NCBI RefSeq assembly: GCF_022627325.1
Contig: NZ_JAETZZ010000009.1
Location: 186,001-250,000 of the forward strand
Length of the DNA stretch: 64,000 nucleotides
From: Pseudomonas putida
Lineage (GTDB): Bacteria; Pseudomonadota; Gammaproteobacteria; Pseudomonadales; Pseudomonadaceae
Direction: 5' to 3'
In this document: positions 44,637 through 53,046 of the stretch, piece by piece
Layout: the number at the start of each line of letters is the position of its first letter
Position numbering within the stretch: the first letter of the stretch is position 1
Made by a program: the position numbers and the translations under genes
The notes under the pieces: model-generated
Seen by the model: only the letters and a program-made list of their open reading frames with translations
Told to the model about the DNA's origin: nothing
Database searches by the model: none

Positions 44637-45360
44637 CCGACTGATCCTTCTACCCGGCTGGGGCCTGGGGACTGCGGCGCTTGAGCCGCTGGCCGCCAGC
44701 CTGCGTGCGCAGGACGCGCGCCTGCAGGTTGAGCTGGCGCCCCTGCCGGAGCTGGCCGACCCCGATGTACAGGCGTGGGTCGATTACCTTGACCGCAAAC
44801 TGCCCAGTGATGCCTGGCTGGGCGGCTGGTCGCTGGGCGGCATGCTTGCCAGTGAGCTGGCGCGCAAGCGTGGCGATCACTGTTGCGGGCTGCTGACCTT
44901 GGCCAGTAACCCCTGCTTCGTGGAACAGGCGGATTGGCCGCATGGTATGGCCCATGACACCTTCGAGACCTTCCTCGACGGTTGCCGCAGCCACACCGGC
45001 GTAACCCTCAAACGTTTCAAGAGCCTGTGCAGTGAAGGTGCCATGCAGCCGCGCACATTGCTGCGTCAGCTGGGCGTGGGCGTGCCAGAGACGGACCCGC
45101 TGTACCTGAGCACCGGGCTTGAGGTGCTGGCAAAGCTGGATACCCGCGAAGCGCTGCAGGCATACGCCGGCCCGCAACTGCACCTGTTCGCCGGCAGTGA
45201 CGCGTTGGTCCCCCCCGAGGCGGCCAAAGCGCTGAGCGAGTTGTTGCCCGACGTTGAAGTCGGCCTGGTTGAAGAGAGTTCCCACGCTTTCCTGTTGGAG
45301 TATCCGCAGGAATTGGCGGCGGGTATCAAGAGTTTCCTGCATGAGAGTGGCGATGACTGA
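44629..45360 (+). CDS. bioH: Pimeloyl-ACP methyl ester carboxylesterase
   Basis: 243-residue alpha/beta hydrolase. Nucleophile Ser68 in G-G-W-S-L-G-G, the acid in A-G-S-D-A-L-V, and the His in E-S-S-H-A-F-L complete the triad. [14 protein letters not shown] is the typical BioH N-terminus. It hydrolyses the methyl ester that BioC adds, freeing pimeloyl-ACP from further elongation. It overlaps bioF by 8 nt and bioC by 8 nt. Confidence 0.94.
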   Translation: MRNRLILLPGWGLGTAALEPLAASLRAQDARLQVELAPLPELADPDVQAWVDYLDRKLPSDAWLGGWSLGGMLASELARKRGDHCCGLLTLASNPCFVEQADWPHGMAHDTFETFLDGCRSHTGVTLKRFKSLCSEGAMQPRTLLRQLGVGVPETDPLYLSTGLEVLAKLDTREALQAYAGPQLHLFAGSDALVPPEAAKALSELLPDVEVGLVEESSHAFLLEYPQELAAGIKSFLHESGDD

Positions 45361-46171
45361 CCTTTCCCGTCCAACCCTGCCCGGCGCGCTGCCGGACAAG
45401 CGCCAGGTAGCGGCCTCGTTCTCCCGTGCGGCAGCCAGCTACGACAGCGTGGCGGCCTTGCAGCGCGCGGTGGGCGTGGCCCTGCTGGAGCAGCTGCCGA
45501 GCACACTGACGCCATCGCGCTGGCTCGACCTGGGCAGCGGCACGGGGCATTTCAGCCGGGTGCTGGCCGAGCGGTTCACCCTGGCGACGGGCGTGGCCGT
45601 GGATATCGCCGAAGGCATGCTGCGCCATGCCCAAGGCGAGCAGGGCGGGGCCCGCTACCATGTGGCAGGCGACGCCGAGCGCTTGCCGCTGCGTGATCAC
45701 AGCGTCGATCTGGTCTTCTCCAGCCTGGCAGTGCAGTGGTGCGCGCAGTTCTCCAGTGTGCTGGAAGAAGCCCGGCGGGTATTGCGCCCGGGCGGTGTGC
45801 TGGCCTTCAGCAGCCTGTGTGTCGGCACCCTCGATGAATTGCGCGCCAGTTGGCAGGCTGTGGATGGCATGGTGCATGTCAACCGCTTCCGCCGGTTCGA
45901 GGACTATCAGCGACTGTGTGCGGCAAGTGGCCTTGAGCCGCTTGGCCTGCATCAGCAGGCGCATGTGCTGCACTACCCGCATGTGCGCGGGCTGACCCAT
46001 GAGCTCAAGGCACTTGGCGCCCACAACATCAATCCCGGGCGGCCGTCGGGCTTGACTGGCCGTGCCCGCATGCAGGGGCTGCTGCAGGCGTATGAAGCAT
46101 TCCGCCAGCCGCAAGGGCTGCCCGCCACCTATCAAGTGGTCTATGGTGTGTTGCGCAAGCCAACGGCGTGA
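45353..46171 (+). CDS. bioC: Malonyl-ACP O-methyltransferase
   Basis: 272-residue class-I SAM methyltransferase. It begins [23 protein letters not shown] is the BioC N-terminal motif, and [10 protein letters not shown] is the SAM-binding motif I. It methylates malonyl-ACP so that fatty-acid enzymes can build the pimeloyl chain. It overlaps the bioH stop, implying coupled translation. Confidence 0.95.
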   Translation: MTDLSRPTLPGALPDKRQVAASFSRAAASYDSVAALQRAVGVALLEQLPSTLTPSRWLDLGSGTGHFSRVLAERFTLATGVAVDIAEGMLRHAQGEQGGARYHVAGDAERLPLRDHSVDLVFSSLAVQWCAQFSSVLEEARRVLRPGGVLAFSSLCVGTLDELRASWQAVDGMVHVNRFRRFEDYQRLCAASGLEPLGLHQQAHVLHYPHVRGLTHELKALGAHNINPGRPSGLTGRARMQGLLQAYEAFRQPQGLPATYQVVYGVLRKPTA

Positions 46172-46181
46172 GAGGAGCGAA

Positions 46182-46862
46182 ATGAGCCAGGCCTATTTCA
46201 TTGCGGGTACCGATACCGACGTCGGCAAGACCACCATCGCCGCCGGGCTGTTGCATGCCGCTCGGCTGCAGGGCCTGAGCACGCTGGGTGCAAAGCCGGT
46301 AGCGTCCGGCTGCACAGCTACCGCGAAGGGGCTGCGCAACGCTGATGCTCAGGCATTGATCGATGAGAGCACACTGAAACTGCCTTATGAGGCCATCAAC
46401 CCTTTTGCCTTTGAACCTGCCATCGCGCCGCATGTGGCGGCGCGTGAAGCGGGTGTGACGCTGGAGGTGCCGGCCCTGCTCAAGGCCATGCGCCACGTGC
46501 TGGATCAGGGCGCGGATTTCACCCTGGTCGAAGGTGCGGGTGGCTGGCGCGTGCCGTTATCTGGTCATGCCAACCTGTCCGACCTGGCGATTGCCCTCAA
46601 GTTGCCGGTGATTCTGGTGGTCGGGGTGCGTCTTGGCTGCATCAACCACGCCTTGCTCAGCGCCGAGGCGATCGCCAGGGACGGGCTGCAACTGGCCGGC
46701 TGGGTCGCCAATATCATCGAACCACGCACATCGCGCCTGGAGGAGAACCTCGCCAGCCTGGCCGAGCGCTTGCCGGCGCCTTGCCTGGGGCGGGTGCCCA
46801 AGCTCAAGCAAGCGGCTGCCGATGCGGTCGCGGAGCATCTGCAACTGGACTTGCTGGACTGA
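46182..46862 (+). CDS. bioD: Dethiobiotin synthetase
   Basis: 226 residues. The P-loop is A-G-T-D-T-D-V-G-K-T-T with Lys16. K-P-V-A-S-G-C, E-G-A-G-G-W-R-V-P-L and the N-I-I-E-P region follow, typical of BioD. It closes the ureido ring to give dethiobiotin. It is the last gene of the bio operon, 10 nt after bioC with a GAGGAG site before the ATG. Confidence 0.97.
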   Translation: MSQAYFIAGTDTDVGKTTIAAGLLHAARLQGLSTLGAKPVASGCTATAKGLRNADAQALIDESTLKLPYEAINPFAFEPAIAPHVAAREAGVTLEVPALLKAMRHVLDQGADFTLVEGAGGWRVPLSGHANLSDLAIALKLPVILVVGVRLGCINHALLSAEAIARDGLQLAGWVANIIEPRTSRLEENLASLAERLPAPCLGRVPKLKQAAADAVAEHLQLDLLD

Positions 46863-46914
46863 AGCACCATGCCTCACGTCTATCAGATAGCACGGGGCCA
46901 TTAGCGATTTAAAC

Positions 46915-46950
46915 GGGCCTTTATGGCCCAGGCCTGCTTTAATCAGGCCT
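46915..46950. terminator. Two adjacent hairpins after the bio operon
   Basis: GGGCC-TTTAT-GGCCC and AGGCCTG-CTTTAAT-CAGGCCT follow one another directly, 53 nt after the bioD stop. Neither has a strong T-run, so termination may be partial, leaving read-through into the next small gene. Confidence 0.5.
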
Positions 46951-46980
46951 GTCCACATCCAGCGTCATTGGAGTTTTGAC

Positions 46981-47277
46981 ATGGAAATCACCGGTAGCTC
47001 CGCCTATTACGCGGGCCTCAGCGCCATCCAGAGCGGGCAGAACCGCGTCGATCAGGCGGCCAGCCAGATCGCCAGCAACACTGTCGAACGCGCCGCCACC
47101 AGCCAGTCCAGCGATTTTCAGGCCGAGCGCCTGCGTGCGGTCGACCGCAGCCAGCAGATGGACCTTGCCACCAGCACAGTGCAGCTCGCCCTGGGCAAGA
47201 CCGAGGTGGAACTGGGCGTGAAAGTCGCCAAGGCTTCCGACGAAATGCTCGGTCGGTTCATCGATACCTACGCCTGA
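46981..47277 (+). CDS. Conserved small protein resembling flagellar rod/hook ends
   Basis: 98 residues; no named function. The N-terminal part (S-S-A-Y-Y-A-G-L-S-A-I-Q-S-G-Q-N-R-V-D-Q-A-A-S-Q-I-A-S-N) resembles the N-terminal helix of axial flagellar proteins (pattern A-L-x-G-L-x-A-x-Q-x-x-L-D-x-x-A-x-N-I-A-N). The C-terminal helix (G-K-T-E-V-E-L-G-V-K-V-A-K-A-S-D-E-M) resembles their C-terminal helix. The middle D0-D1 part is missing. P. aeruginosa has a homologue at the same place (PA0505, as I recall). It lies 118 nt after bioD. Confidence 0.75.
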   Translation: MEITGSSAYYAGLSAIQSGQNRVDQAASQIASNTVERAATSQSSDFQAERLRAVDRSQQMDLATSTVQLALGKTEVELGVKVAKASDEMLGRFIDTYA

Positions 47278-47582
47278 GGGCGACACATTCACAAACCTGC
47301 ACAGGGCTCTGTGCAAGCGGGCCTGCCCGCGGATGCGTTTGATCAGGCTGCATTTTTTGCCTGAGCCGACGCCTTCGCGGCCAGGCCCGCTGCCTTAGTC
47401 ATGGCTGTATTCCAAGGCGATGGCATAAACGCCATCTTTCGCGGCGTAAATGGCGCCATAGTCCCTCCTTGACATCGGTCAGTCCTAAACGTAAGTTTCA
47501 AACAACTGTTTGACCGAAAGCCGGCAAGAGCTGGTCGGTATCAGCGGTCTCCCCACCGGACTCATCACAGAGGTTCATCGCA
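47278..47582. other. Intergenic region upstream of the first acyl-CoA dehydrogenase
   Basis: 305 bp with no protein-like frame. It contains small hairpins (TGCACAGGGCTCTGTGCA near 47298, GCGGGCCTGCCCGC near 47317) and, near the dehydrogenase, a PsrA-type box listed separately. CATCACAGAGG before 47583 provides the ribosome-binding site. Confidence 0.6.
47499..47512. promoter_or_regulatory. PsrA-type operator
   Basis: CAAAC-AACT-GTTTG fits the PsrA consensus (G/C)AAAC-N2-4-GTTT(G/C) exactly, 70 bp before the dehydrogenase start. PsrA is a TetR-family regulator released by long-chain fatty acyl signals; the P. aeruginosa homologue of the downstream gene (PA0506) is, as I recall, in its regulon. 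Confidence 0.75.
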
Positions 47583-49388
47583 ATGCCTGATTACAAAGCC
47601 CCCTTGCGTGATATTCGCTTCGTGCGCGACGAGCTGCTTGGCTATGAGGCGCACTATCAGAGCCTGCCGGGTTGCCAGGACGCAACGCCCGACATGGTCG
47701 ACGCGATCCTCGAAGAAGGCGCGAAATTCTGTGAGCAGGTACTGGCCCCGCTGAACCGCGTCGGTGACCTGGAAGGCTGCACCTGGAGCGAGTCCGGCGT
47801 GAAGACCCCGACTGGTTTCAAGCAAGCCTACGAGCAGTTCGTCGAAGGCGGCTGGCCGAGCCTGGCCCATGACGTCGCTCATGGCGGTCAGGGCCTGCCT
47901 GAGTCGCTGGGCCTGGCGTTGAGCGAGATGGTGGGCGAGTCGAACTGGTCGTGGGGCATGTACCCCGGCCTGTCCCATGGTGCGATGAACACCATTTCTG
48001 CCCACGGTACTGAAGAGCAGCAGGAAACCTACCTGACCAAACTGGTATCGGGCGAATGGACAGGCACCATGTGCCTGACCGAACCGCACTGCGGCACCGA
48101 CCTGGGCATGCTGCGCACCAAGGCCGAGCCGCAAGCTGATGGCTCGTACCGCATTTCCGGCACCAAGATCTTCATTTCTGCCGGCGAACACGACATGGCC
48201 GACAACATCGTCCACATCGTGCTGGCCCGCCTGCCGGATGCCCCGGCCGGCACCAAAGGTATCTCGCTGTTCATCGTGCCGAAGTTCCTGCCCGACGCGC
48301 AGGGCGGGGTAGGTGAGCGCAACGGCGTGAGCTGCGGCTCGATCGAGCACAAGATGGGCATCCACGGCAACGCTACCTGCGTGATGAACTTCGACAGCGC
48401 CACCGGCTACTTGATCGGCCCAGCCAACAAGGGCCTGAACTGCATGTTCACGTTCATGAACACTGCCCGCCTGGGCACCGCGCTGCAAGGCCTGGCCCAT
48501 GCCGAGGTGGCCTTCCAGGGTGGCCTGAAGTACGCCCGTGACCGCCTGCAGATGCGTTCGCTGACCGGCCCCAAAGCGCCTGACAAGGCTGCTGACCCGA
48601 TCATCGTGCACCCGGACGTTCGCCGCATGCTGCTGACCATGAAGGCCTTCGCCGAAGGCAACCGCGCCATGGTCTACTTCACCGCCAAGCAGGTGGACAT
48701 CGTCAAATACAGCCAGGACGAGGAAGAGCGCAAGAAGGCCGACGCCCTGCTGGCGTTCCTGACCCCGATCGCCAAGGCGTTCATGACCGAAGTCGGCTTC
48801 GAGGCGGCCAACCACGGCGTGCAGATCTACGGCGGCCACGGCTTCATCGCCGAGTGGGGCATGGAGCAGAATGTGCGCGACAGCCGTATTTCCATGCTGT
48901 ACGAAGGCACCACCGGCATCCAGGCCCTCGACCTGCTGGGCCGCAAGGTGCTGATGACTCAGGGCGAAGCACTCAAAGGCTTCACCAAGATCGTGCACAA
49001 GTTCTGCCAGGCGCAGGAAGGCAATGAGGCGGTCAAGGAGTTCGTCGAGCCGCTGGCTGCGATCAACAAGGAATGGGGTGAGCTGACCATGAAAGTGGGC
49101 ATGGCTGCCATGAAGGATCGCGAAGAAGTAGGCGCTGCCTCGGTTGATTACCTGATGTACTCCGGTTATGCGTGCCTGGCGTACTTCTGGGCCGACATGG
49201 CACGCCTGGCTGCCGAGAAGCTGGCTGCCGGCACTTCGGAAGAGGCCTTCTACACCGCCAAGCTGCAGACGGCGCGCTTCTACTTCCAGCGTATCCTGCC
49301 GCGTACTCGCACCCATGTGGCGACCATGCTGTCCGGTGCCAACAACCTGATGGCGATGGACGAAGAGCACTTCGGTCTGTCCTACTAA
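47583..49388 (+). CDS. Long acyl-CoA dehydrogenase (601 residues)
   Basis: A three-domain acyl-CoA dehydrogenase with the extra C-terminal helical domain of the FadE-like 600-residue class. G-T-M-C-L-T-E-P-H-C-G-T-D-L-G lines the FAD/substrate pocket. Y-G-G-H-G-F-I-A-E-W-G-M-E-Q-N-V-R-D and L-Y-E-G-T-T-G-I-Q-A-L-D-L-L-G-R contain the catalytic Glu region (Y-E-G-T). It should carry out the first oxidation of fatty-acid beta-oxidation or of aromatic acyl-CoA such as phenylalkanoates. The close paralogue at 51009 suggests chain-length division. A PsrA box precedes it and a strong terminator follows. Confidence 0.95.
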   Translation: MPDYKAPLRDIRFVRDELLGYEAHYQSLPGCQDATPDMVDAILEEGAKFCEQVLAPLNRVGDLEGCTWSESGVKTPTGFKQAYEQFVEGGWPSLAHDVAHGGQGLPESLGLALSEMVGESNWSWGMYPGLSHGAMNTISAHGTEEQQETYLTKLVSGEWTGTMCLTEPHCGTDLGMLRTKAEPQADGSYRISGTKIFISAGEHDMADNIVHIVLARLPDAPAGTKGISLFIVPKFLPDAQGGVGERNGVSCGSIEHKMGIHGNATCVMNFDSATGYLIGPANKGLNCMFTFMNTARLGTALQGLAHAEVAFQGGLKYARDRLQMRSLTGPKAPDKAADPIIVHPDVRRMLLTMKAFAEGNRAMVYFTAKQVDIVKYSQDEEERKKADALLAFLTPIAKAFMTEVGFEAANHGVQIYGGHGFIAEWGMEQNVRDSRISMLYEGTTGIQALDLLGRKVLMTQGEALKGFTKIVHKFCQAQEGNEAVKEFVEPLAAINKEWGELTMKVGMAAMKDREEVGAASVDYLMYSGYACLAYFWADMARLAAEKLAAGTSEEAFYTAKLQTARFYFQRILPRTRTHVATMLSGANNLMAMDEEHFGLSY

Positions 49389-49404
49389 GCCGCAAGGCTT
49401 CACA

Positions 49405-49443
49405 AAAACCCGCTTGCCTTGACCGGCAGGCGGGTTTTTTTGT
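49405..49443 (+). terminator. Rho-independent terminator after the first acyl-CoA dehydrogenase
   Basis: AACCCGCTTGCC pairs with GGCAGGCGGGTT (11 of 12, one G-T) around TTGACC, ending in a run of seven T. It begins 17 nt after the stop codon. Confidence 0.92.
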
Positions 49444-49601
49444 TTCCGGGGGCCGCTGCGCGCCCCAAGATCCGGTTACAAGAAAAGCTCAAGCCCTCCG
49501 CCCCTGCTGCCGTTAACCCCCGTGCATTCATCTATTCATGTGCGCTGCCGATGAAGTAAGGGCACAATGCCATTATTGATCTGCCGGGTCGGAGATTACC
49601 C

Positions 49602-50885
49602 TTGTTTCGTTTAAACGCTGTACGCGCAAGCCACTTCCTGCCTTCACTGATCCTCTTGCTGGCAGGGCTTGCGGCGGCTTACATAAGAGACCTCAGCGTC
49701 TTCTTCACATCACTGTTCAACGTCCTGCCTACCTTGGTGCTGCTGCTGGGCGGCGCGTACTGTGCGGTTTACCGTCGCCAGCGCGAGCTGTTCTTGATGG
49801 TCACGGTCTACATCGCCTATTTCCTGCTCGATACCCAGACCGACTACTACCGTGACAACGGCCGTGTGCGCGAGGACGCAGCGGTGATCTTCCATCTGGT
49901 CTGCCTGCTTCTGCCTGCATTGTTCGGGCTGTTTGGCGCCTGGCAGGAGCGCACCCACCTGGCCCAGGACCTGCTTGCCCGGTTCGCGGTGCTGTTCGCT
50001 GTGGGTAGCGTGGCCGTGGCGCTGGAGCAAAGCTTTCCCCAGGCTTTGCTGGCCTGGTTGGCGGAAATACGCTGGCCGTCACTGCATGGGCAGTGGATGA
50101 GCCTGATTCAGATGGTCTACCCGTTGTTCATGGGTGTTTTCATCCTGCTGGTGGTGCAATACCTGCGTGAGCCAAGGCCCCTGCATGCAGCTCAGATCAT
50201 CGGGCTGATCGGTATCTTCTGGATGCTGCCCAAGACGTTCATCCTGCCGTTCACCCTGAACATCATGTGCAGCCAGGTGATGTTGATGATCGCTGCGGCG
50301 GTTTCTCACGAGGCCTACCAGATGGCCTTCCGTGACGAGCTGACCGGCCTGCCCGGGCGGCGTGCGTTGAACGAGCGCATGCAGCGCCTGGGGCGCAATT
50401 ACGTGATTGCCATGACCGACGTCGATCACTTCAAGAAATTCAACGACACCCACGGCCACGATGTCGGTGACCAGGTATTGCGCCTGGTCGCGAGCCGGCT
50501 GTCGAAGGTCACCGGTGGCGGGCGCGCCTACCGCTACGGTGGCGAGGAGTTTGCCCTGGTGTTCGCCGGCAAGACCGCCGAGGAGTGCGTGCCGCATGTG
50601 GAAGCTGTGCGGGAAATGATCGCCAACTACACGATGCAGCTTCGTGACCAGAACAACCGGCCGCAGGACGATTCCGCCGGGCGACAACGCCGCAGCGGCA
50701 GTGGCGCAGGCACGGTATCGGTGACCATCAGTATCGGCGTCGCTGAACGCCTGATGGAGCATCGCAACCCCGAAGAGGTACTGAAGTCAGCCGACCAGGC
50801 GCTTTACAGCGCCAAAGGTGCCGGCCGCAACTGTGTCATGGTTTATGGCCAACAATCACGACGCGGGGCCGTTCGTACTGCGTGA
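49602..50885 (+). CDS. Membrane-bound diguanylate cyclase (GGDEF)
   Basis: 427 residues from a TTG start with GGAG upstream. The N-terminal half has about seven transmembrane helices (first about 12-27, P-S-L-I-L-L-L-A-G-L). A GGDEF domain follows (about 250-420: D-E-L-T-G-L-P-G-R-R-A-L, D-V-D-H-F-K-K-F-N-D-T-H-G-H-D-V-G-D). The active-site motif is intact as Y-G-G-E-E-F, but the four residues at the inhibitory I-site position are T-G-G-G, not R-x-x-D. It should make c-di-GMP without that product feedback. It lies between two acyl-CoA dehydrogenase paralogues. Confidence 0.92.
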   Translation: MFRLNAVRASHFLPSLILLLAGLAAAYIRDLSVFFTSLFNVLPTLVLLLGGAYCAVYRRQRELFLMVTVYIAYFLLDTQTDYYRDNGRVREDAAVIFHLVCLLLPALFGLFGAWQERTHLAQDLLARFAVLFAVGSVAVALEQSFPQALLAWLAEIRWPSLHGQWMSLIQMVYPLFMGVFILLVVQYLREPRPLHAAQIIGLIGIFWMLPKTFILPFTLNIMCSQVMLMIAAAVSHEAYQMAFRDELTGLPGRRALNERMQRLGRNYVIAMTDVDHFKKFNDTHGHDVGDQVLRLVASRLSKVTGGGRAYRYGGEEFALVFAGKTAEECVPHVEAVREMIANYTMQLRDQNNRPQDDSAGRQRRSGSGAGTVSVTISIGVAERLMEHRNPEEVLKSADQALYSAKGAGRNCVMVYGQQSRRGAVRTA

Positions 50886-51008
50886 CTGTAATTGACTATA
50901 TGGTCGCGTGATGACCCTATGTCTCGCAAAAGTTGTTCGGTTACACTGGATTCAATCCCGTGCTGCGGTCCTTCGAGACCGCCCCGACCCTACCCGCGAG
51001 AGGTTGTC

Positions 51009-52787
51009 ATGGCTGAATATAAAGCGCCGCTGCGCGACATGCGCTTCGTTCTGAATGAAGTCTTCAACGTGGCAGAGCTGTGGGCGCAACTGCCTGATCT
51101 GGCCGAAACGGTCGATGCGCAAACCGCACTCGCCGTCCTGGAAGAAGCAGGCAAGGTCACCAGCAAGTCCATCGCGCCGCTCAGCCGCGCGGCTGACGAA
51201 GAAGGCTGTCACTGGGAGAACGGTGCGGTAAGTACCCCAGCTGGCTTCATCGAGGCCTACAACACTTACGCCGAGGGCGGCTGGGTAGGTGTGGGCGGCG
51301 ATCCCCAGTACGGTGGCATGGGCATGCCCAAGGCGATTTCCGCCCAGGTTGAGGAAATGGTCAACGCTTCGAGCCTGGCGTTTGGCCTGTACCCCATGCT
51401 GACCGCTGGGGCCTGCCTGTCGATCAACGCCCACGCCAGCGAAGCGCTCAAGGAAAAGTACCTGCCGAACATGTATTCCGGCGTGTGGGCAGGCTCCATG
51501 TGCCTCACCGAGCCCCATGCCGGTACCGACCTCGGCATCATCCGTACTAAGGCCGAGCCCCAGGCCGATGGCAGCTACAAGGTCAGCGGCACGAAGATCT
51601 TCATCACCGGCGGCGAACACGACCTGACCGAAAACATCATCCACCTCGTGCTGGCCAAGCTGCCGGACGCACCGGCGGGGCCTAAAGGTATCTCGCTGTT
51701 CCTGGTGCCCAAGTTCCTGGTCAACGATGACGGCAGCCTCGGGGCGCGCAACCCGGCTACCTGTGGCTCGATCGAGCACAAGATGGGTATCCAGGCTTCG
51801 GCTACGTGCGTGATGAACTTCGATGAAGCCGTAGGTTACATCGTCGGTGAGCCGAACAAAGGCCTGGCGGCGATGTTCACCATGATGAACTACGAGCGCC
51901 TGGGCGTGGGCATTCAGGGCTTGGCCACGGCGGAACGTTCCTACCAGAATGCCGTCGAGTATGCCCGCGACCGTTTGCAGAGCCGCGCCCCTACCGGTCC
52001 GCAGGCCAAGGACAAGGCGGCCGACCCGATTATCGTCCACCCGGACGTGCGCCGCATGCTGCTGACCATGAAAGCGTTGATCGAAGGTGGCCGCGCCTTC
52101 TCGACGTACGTGGCGATGCAGTTGGACAGCGCCAAGTACAGCGAAGAGCCGGGTACGCGCAAACGCAGTGAAGAGCTGGTGGCACTGTTGACCCCGGTCG
52201 CCAAGGCGTTCCTCACCGATCTGGGGCTGGAGTGCGCGGTGCATGGCCAGCAGGTGTTCGGTGGGCATGGCTACATTCGTGAATGGGGCCAGGAGCAACT
52301 GGTTCGCGATGTACGCATTACCCAGATCTACGAAGGCACCAACGGCATTCAGGCCCTGGACCTGATGGGCCGCAAGGTGGTGGCCAGTGGTGGTGCTTAC
52401 TACAAGCTGTTCTCTGAGGAAATTCGCCAGTTCATCGCCAGTGCGGGGGCTGACCAGGATGAGTTCGCCAAGCCGCTGGGTGCTTACCTCGACCAACTCG
52501 ACGGGCTGACCGAGTGGGTACTGGAGCGGGCCAAGGGCAACCCGAATGAAATCGGTGCTGCGTCGGTCGAGTACCTGCATGCCTTTGGCTATGTCGCCTA
52601 TGCCTACATGTGGGCGTTGATGGCGCGTGCGGCCAAAGCGGGCGAGGGCGATGAGGCGTTCTACTCGGCCAAGCTGGGAACAGCGCGGTTCTACTTCGCC
52701 AGGCTTCTGCCGCGGGTGGATTCGTTGGTGGCTTCGGTCAAGGCGGGGAGCGAGTCGTTGTACTTGCTGGATGCCGAACAGTTCTGA
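51009..52787 (+). CDS. Long acyl-CoA dehydrogenase (592 residues, paralogue)
   Basis: Same architecture as the gene at 47583, with matching M-A-E-Y-K-A-P-L-R-D-M-R-F start, G-S-M-C-L-T-E-P-H-A-G-T-D-L-G, G-G-H-G-Y-I-R-E-W-G-Q-E-Q and I-Y-E-G-T-N-G-I-Q-A-L-D-L-M-G-R-K. I chose the ATG at 51009 because it aligns with the paralogue; the frame stays open 117 nt upstream without similar sequence. It oxidises acyl-CoA to enoyl-CoA with FAD; substrate chain length unknown. No PsrA box is seen before it. The rsmY gene follows. Confidence 0.95.
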   Translation: MAEYKAPLRDMRFVLNEVFNVAELWAQLPDLAETVDAQTALAVLEEAGKVTSKSIAPLSRAADEEGCHWENGAVSTPAGFIEAYNTYAEGGWVGVGGDPQYGGMGMPKAISAQVEEMVNASSLAFGLYPMLTAGACLSINAHASEALKEKYLPNMYSGVWAGSMCLTEPHAGTDLGIIRTKAEPQADGSYKVSGTKIFITGGEHDLTENIIHLVLAKLPDAPAGPKGISLFLVPKFLVNDDGSLGARNPATCGSIEHKMGIQASATCVMNFDEAVGYIVGEPNKGLAAMFTMMNYERLGVGIQGLATAERSYQNAVEYARDRLQSRAPTGPQAKDKAADPIIVHPDVRRMLLTMKALIEGGRAFSTYVAMQLDSAKYSEEPGTRKRSEELVALLTPVAKAFLTDLGLECAVHGQQVFGGHGYIREWGQEQLVRDVRITQIYEGTNGIQALDLMGRKVVASGGAYYKLFSEEIRQFIASAGADQDEFAKPLGAYLDQLDGLTEWVLERAKGNPNEIGAASVEYLHAFGYVAYAYMWALMARAAKAGEGDEAFYSAKLGTARFYFARLLPRVDSLVASVKAGSESLYLLDAEQF

Positions 52788-52828
52788 GCAGTGGCATGTA
52801 GGCGCCGCGTTTATTGGTGGACGTTGTT

Positions 52829-52846
52829 TGTAAGCATTTTCCTACA
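52829..52846 (+). promoter_or_regulatory. GacA upstream activating box of rsmY
   Basis: TGTAAG-CATTTT-CCTACA fits the GacA box TGTAAG-N6-CTTACA with one mismatch. Its centre lies about 66 nt before the inferred rsmY transcription start, the usual distance for GacA-activated sRNA genes. TAATCT at 52892-52897 is a plausible -10. Confidence 0.88.
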
Positions 52847-52903
52847 CAGCGCGGTGACTTTTCGCCACTGGTGTCAGATTGGATCCACGGCTAATCTTTC
52901 CCC

Positions 52904-53033
52904 ATGGACGTTGCGCAGGAAGCGCAAAGGACAGAACAGGGACAAACGAAGGATTTCCTGCCAGGACGGTAGGACGATAGGGATGTCACAGGGAAAAAGT
53001 CTGGGAAAACCCCGCTTCGGCGGGGTTTTCTTT
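52904..53033 (+). ncRNA. rsmY: RsmY, RsmA/RsmE-titrating sRNA
   Basis: About 130 nt, ends approximate. It contains ten GGA motifs before the terminator, several in A(N)GGA loops: GCGC-AGGA-AGCGC (hairpin at about 52912-52926) and CCTGCCAGGACGGTAGG. Its 5' part (GGACGTTGCGCAGGAAGCGC) closely resembles RsmY of P. fluorescens as I remember it. It ends at a perfect terminator and is preceded by a GacA box. When GacS/GacA is active it sequesters CsrA/RsmA-type proteins and relieves repression of secondary metabolism, biofilm and exoproduct genes. Location beside this LysR gene agrees with P. putida rsmY in my memory. Confidence 0.92.
53006..53029. terminator. Bidirectional terminator of rsmY and the LysR gene
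   Basis: AAAACCCCGC-TTCG-GCGGGGTTTT is a perfect 10-bp stem with a stable tetraloop and T-rich tails on both strands. On the plus strand it ends rsmY. On the minus strand it starts 18 nt after the LysR stop. Confidence 0.95.
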
Positions 53034-53046
53034 GCGCGCGTGTATT

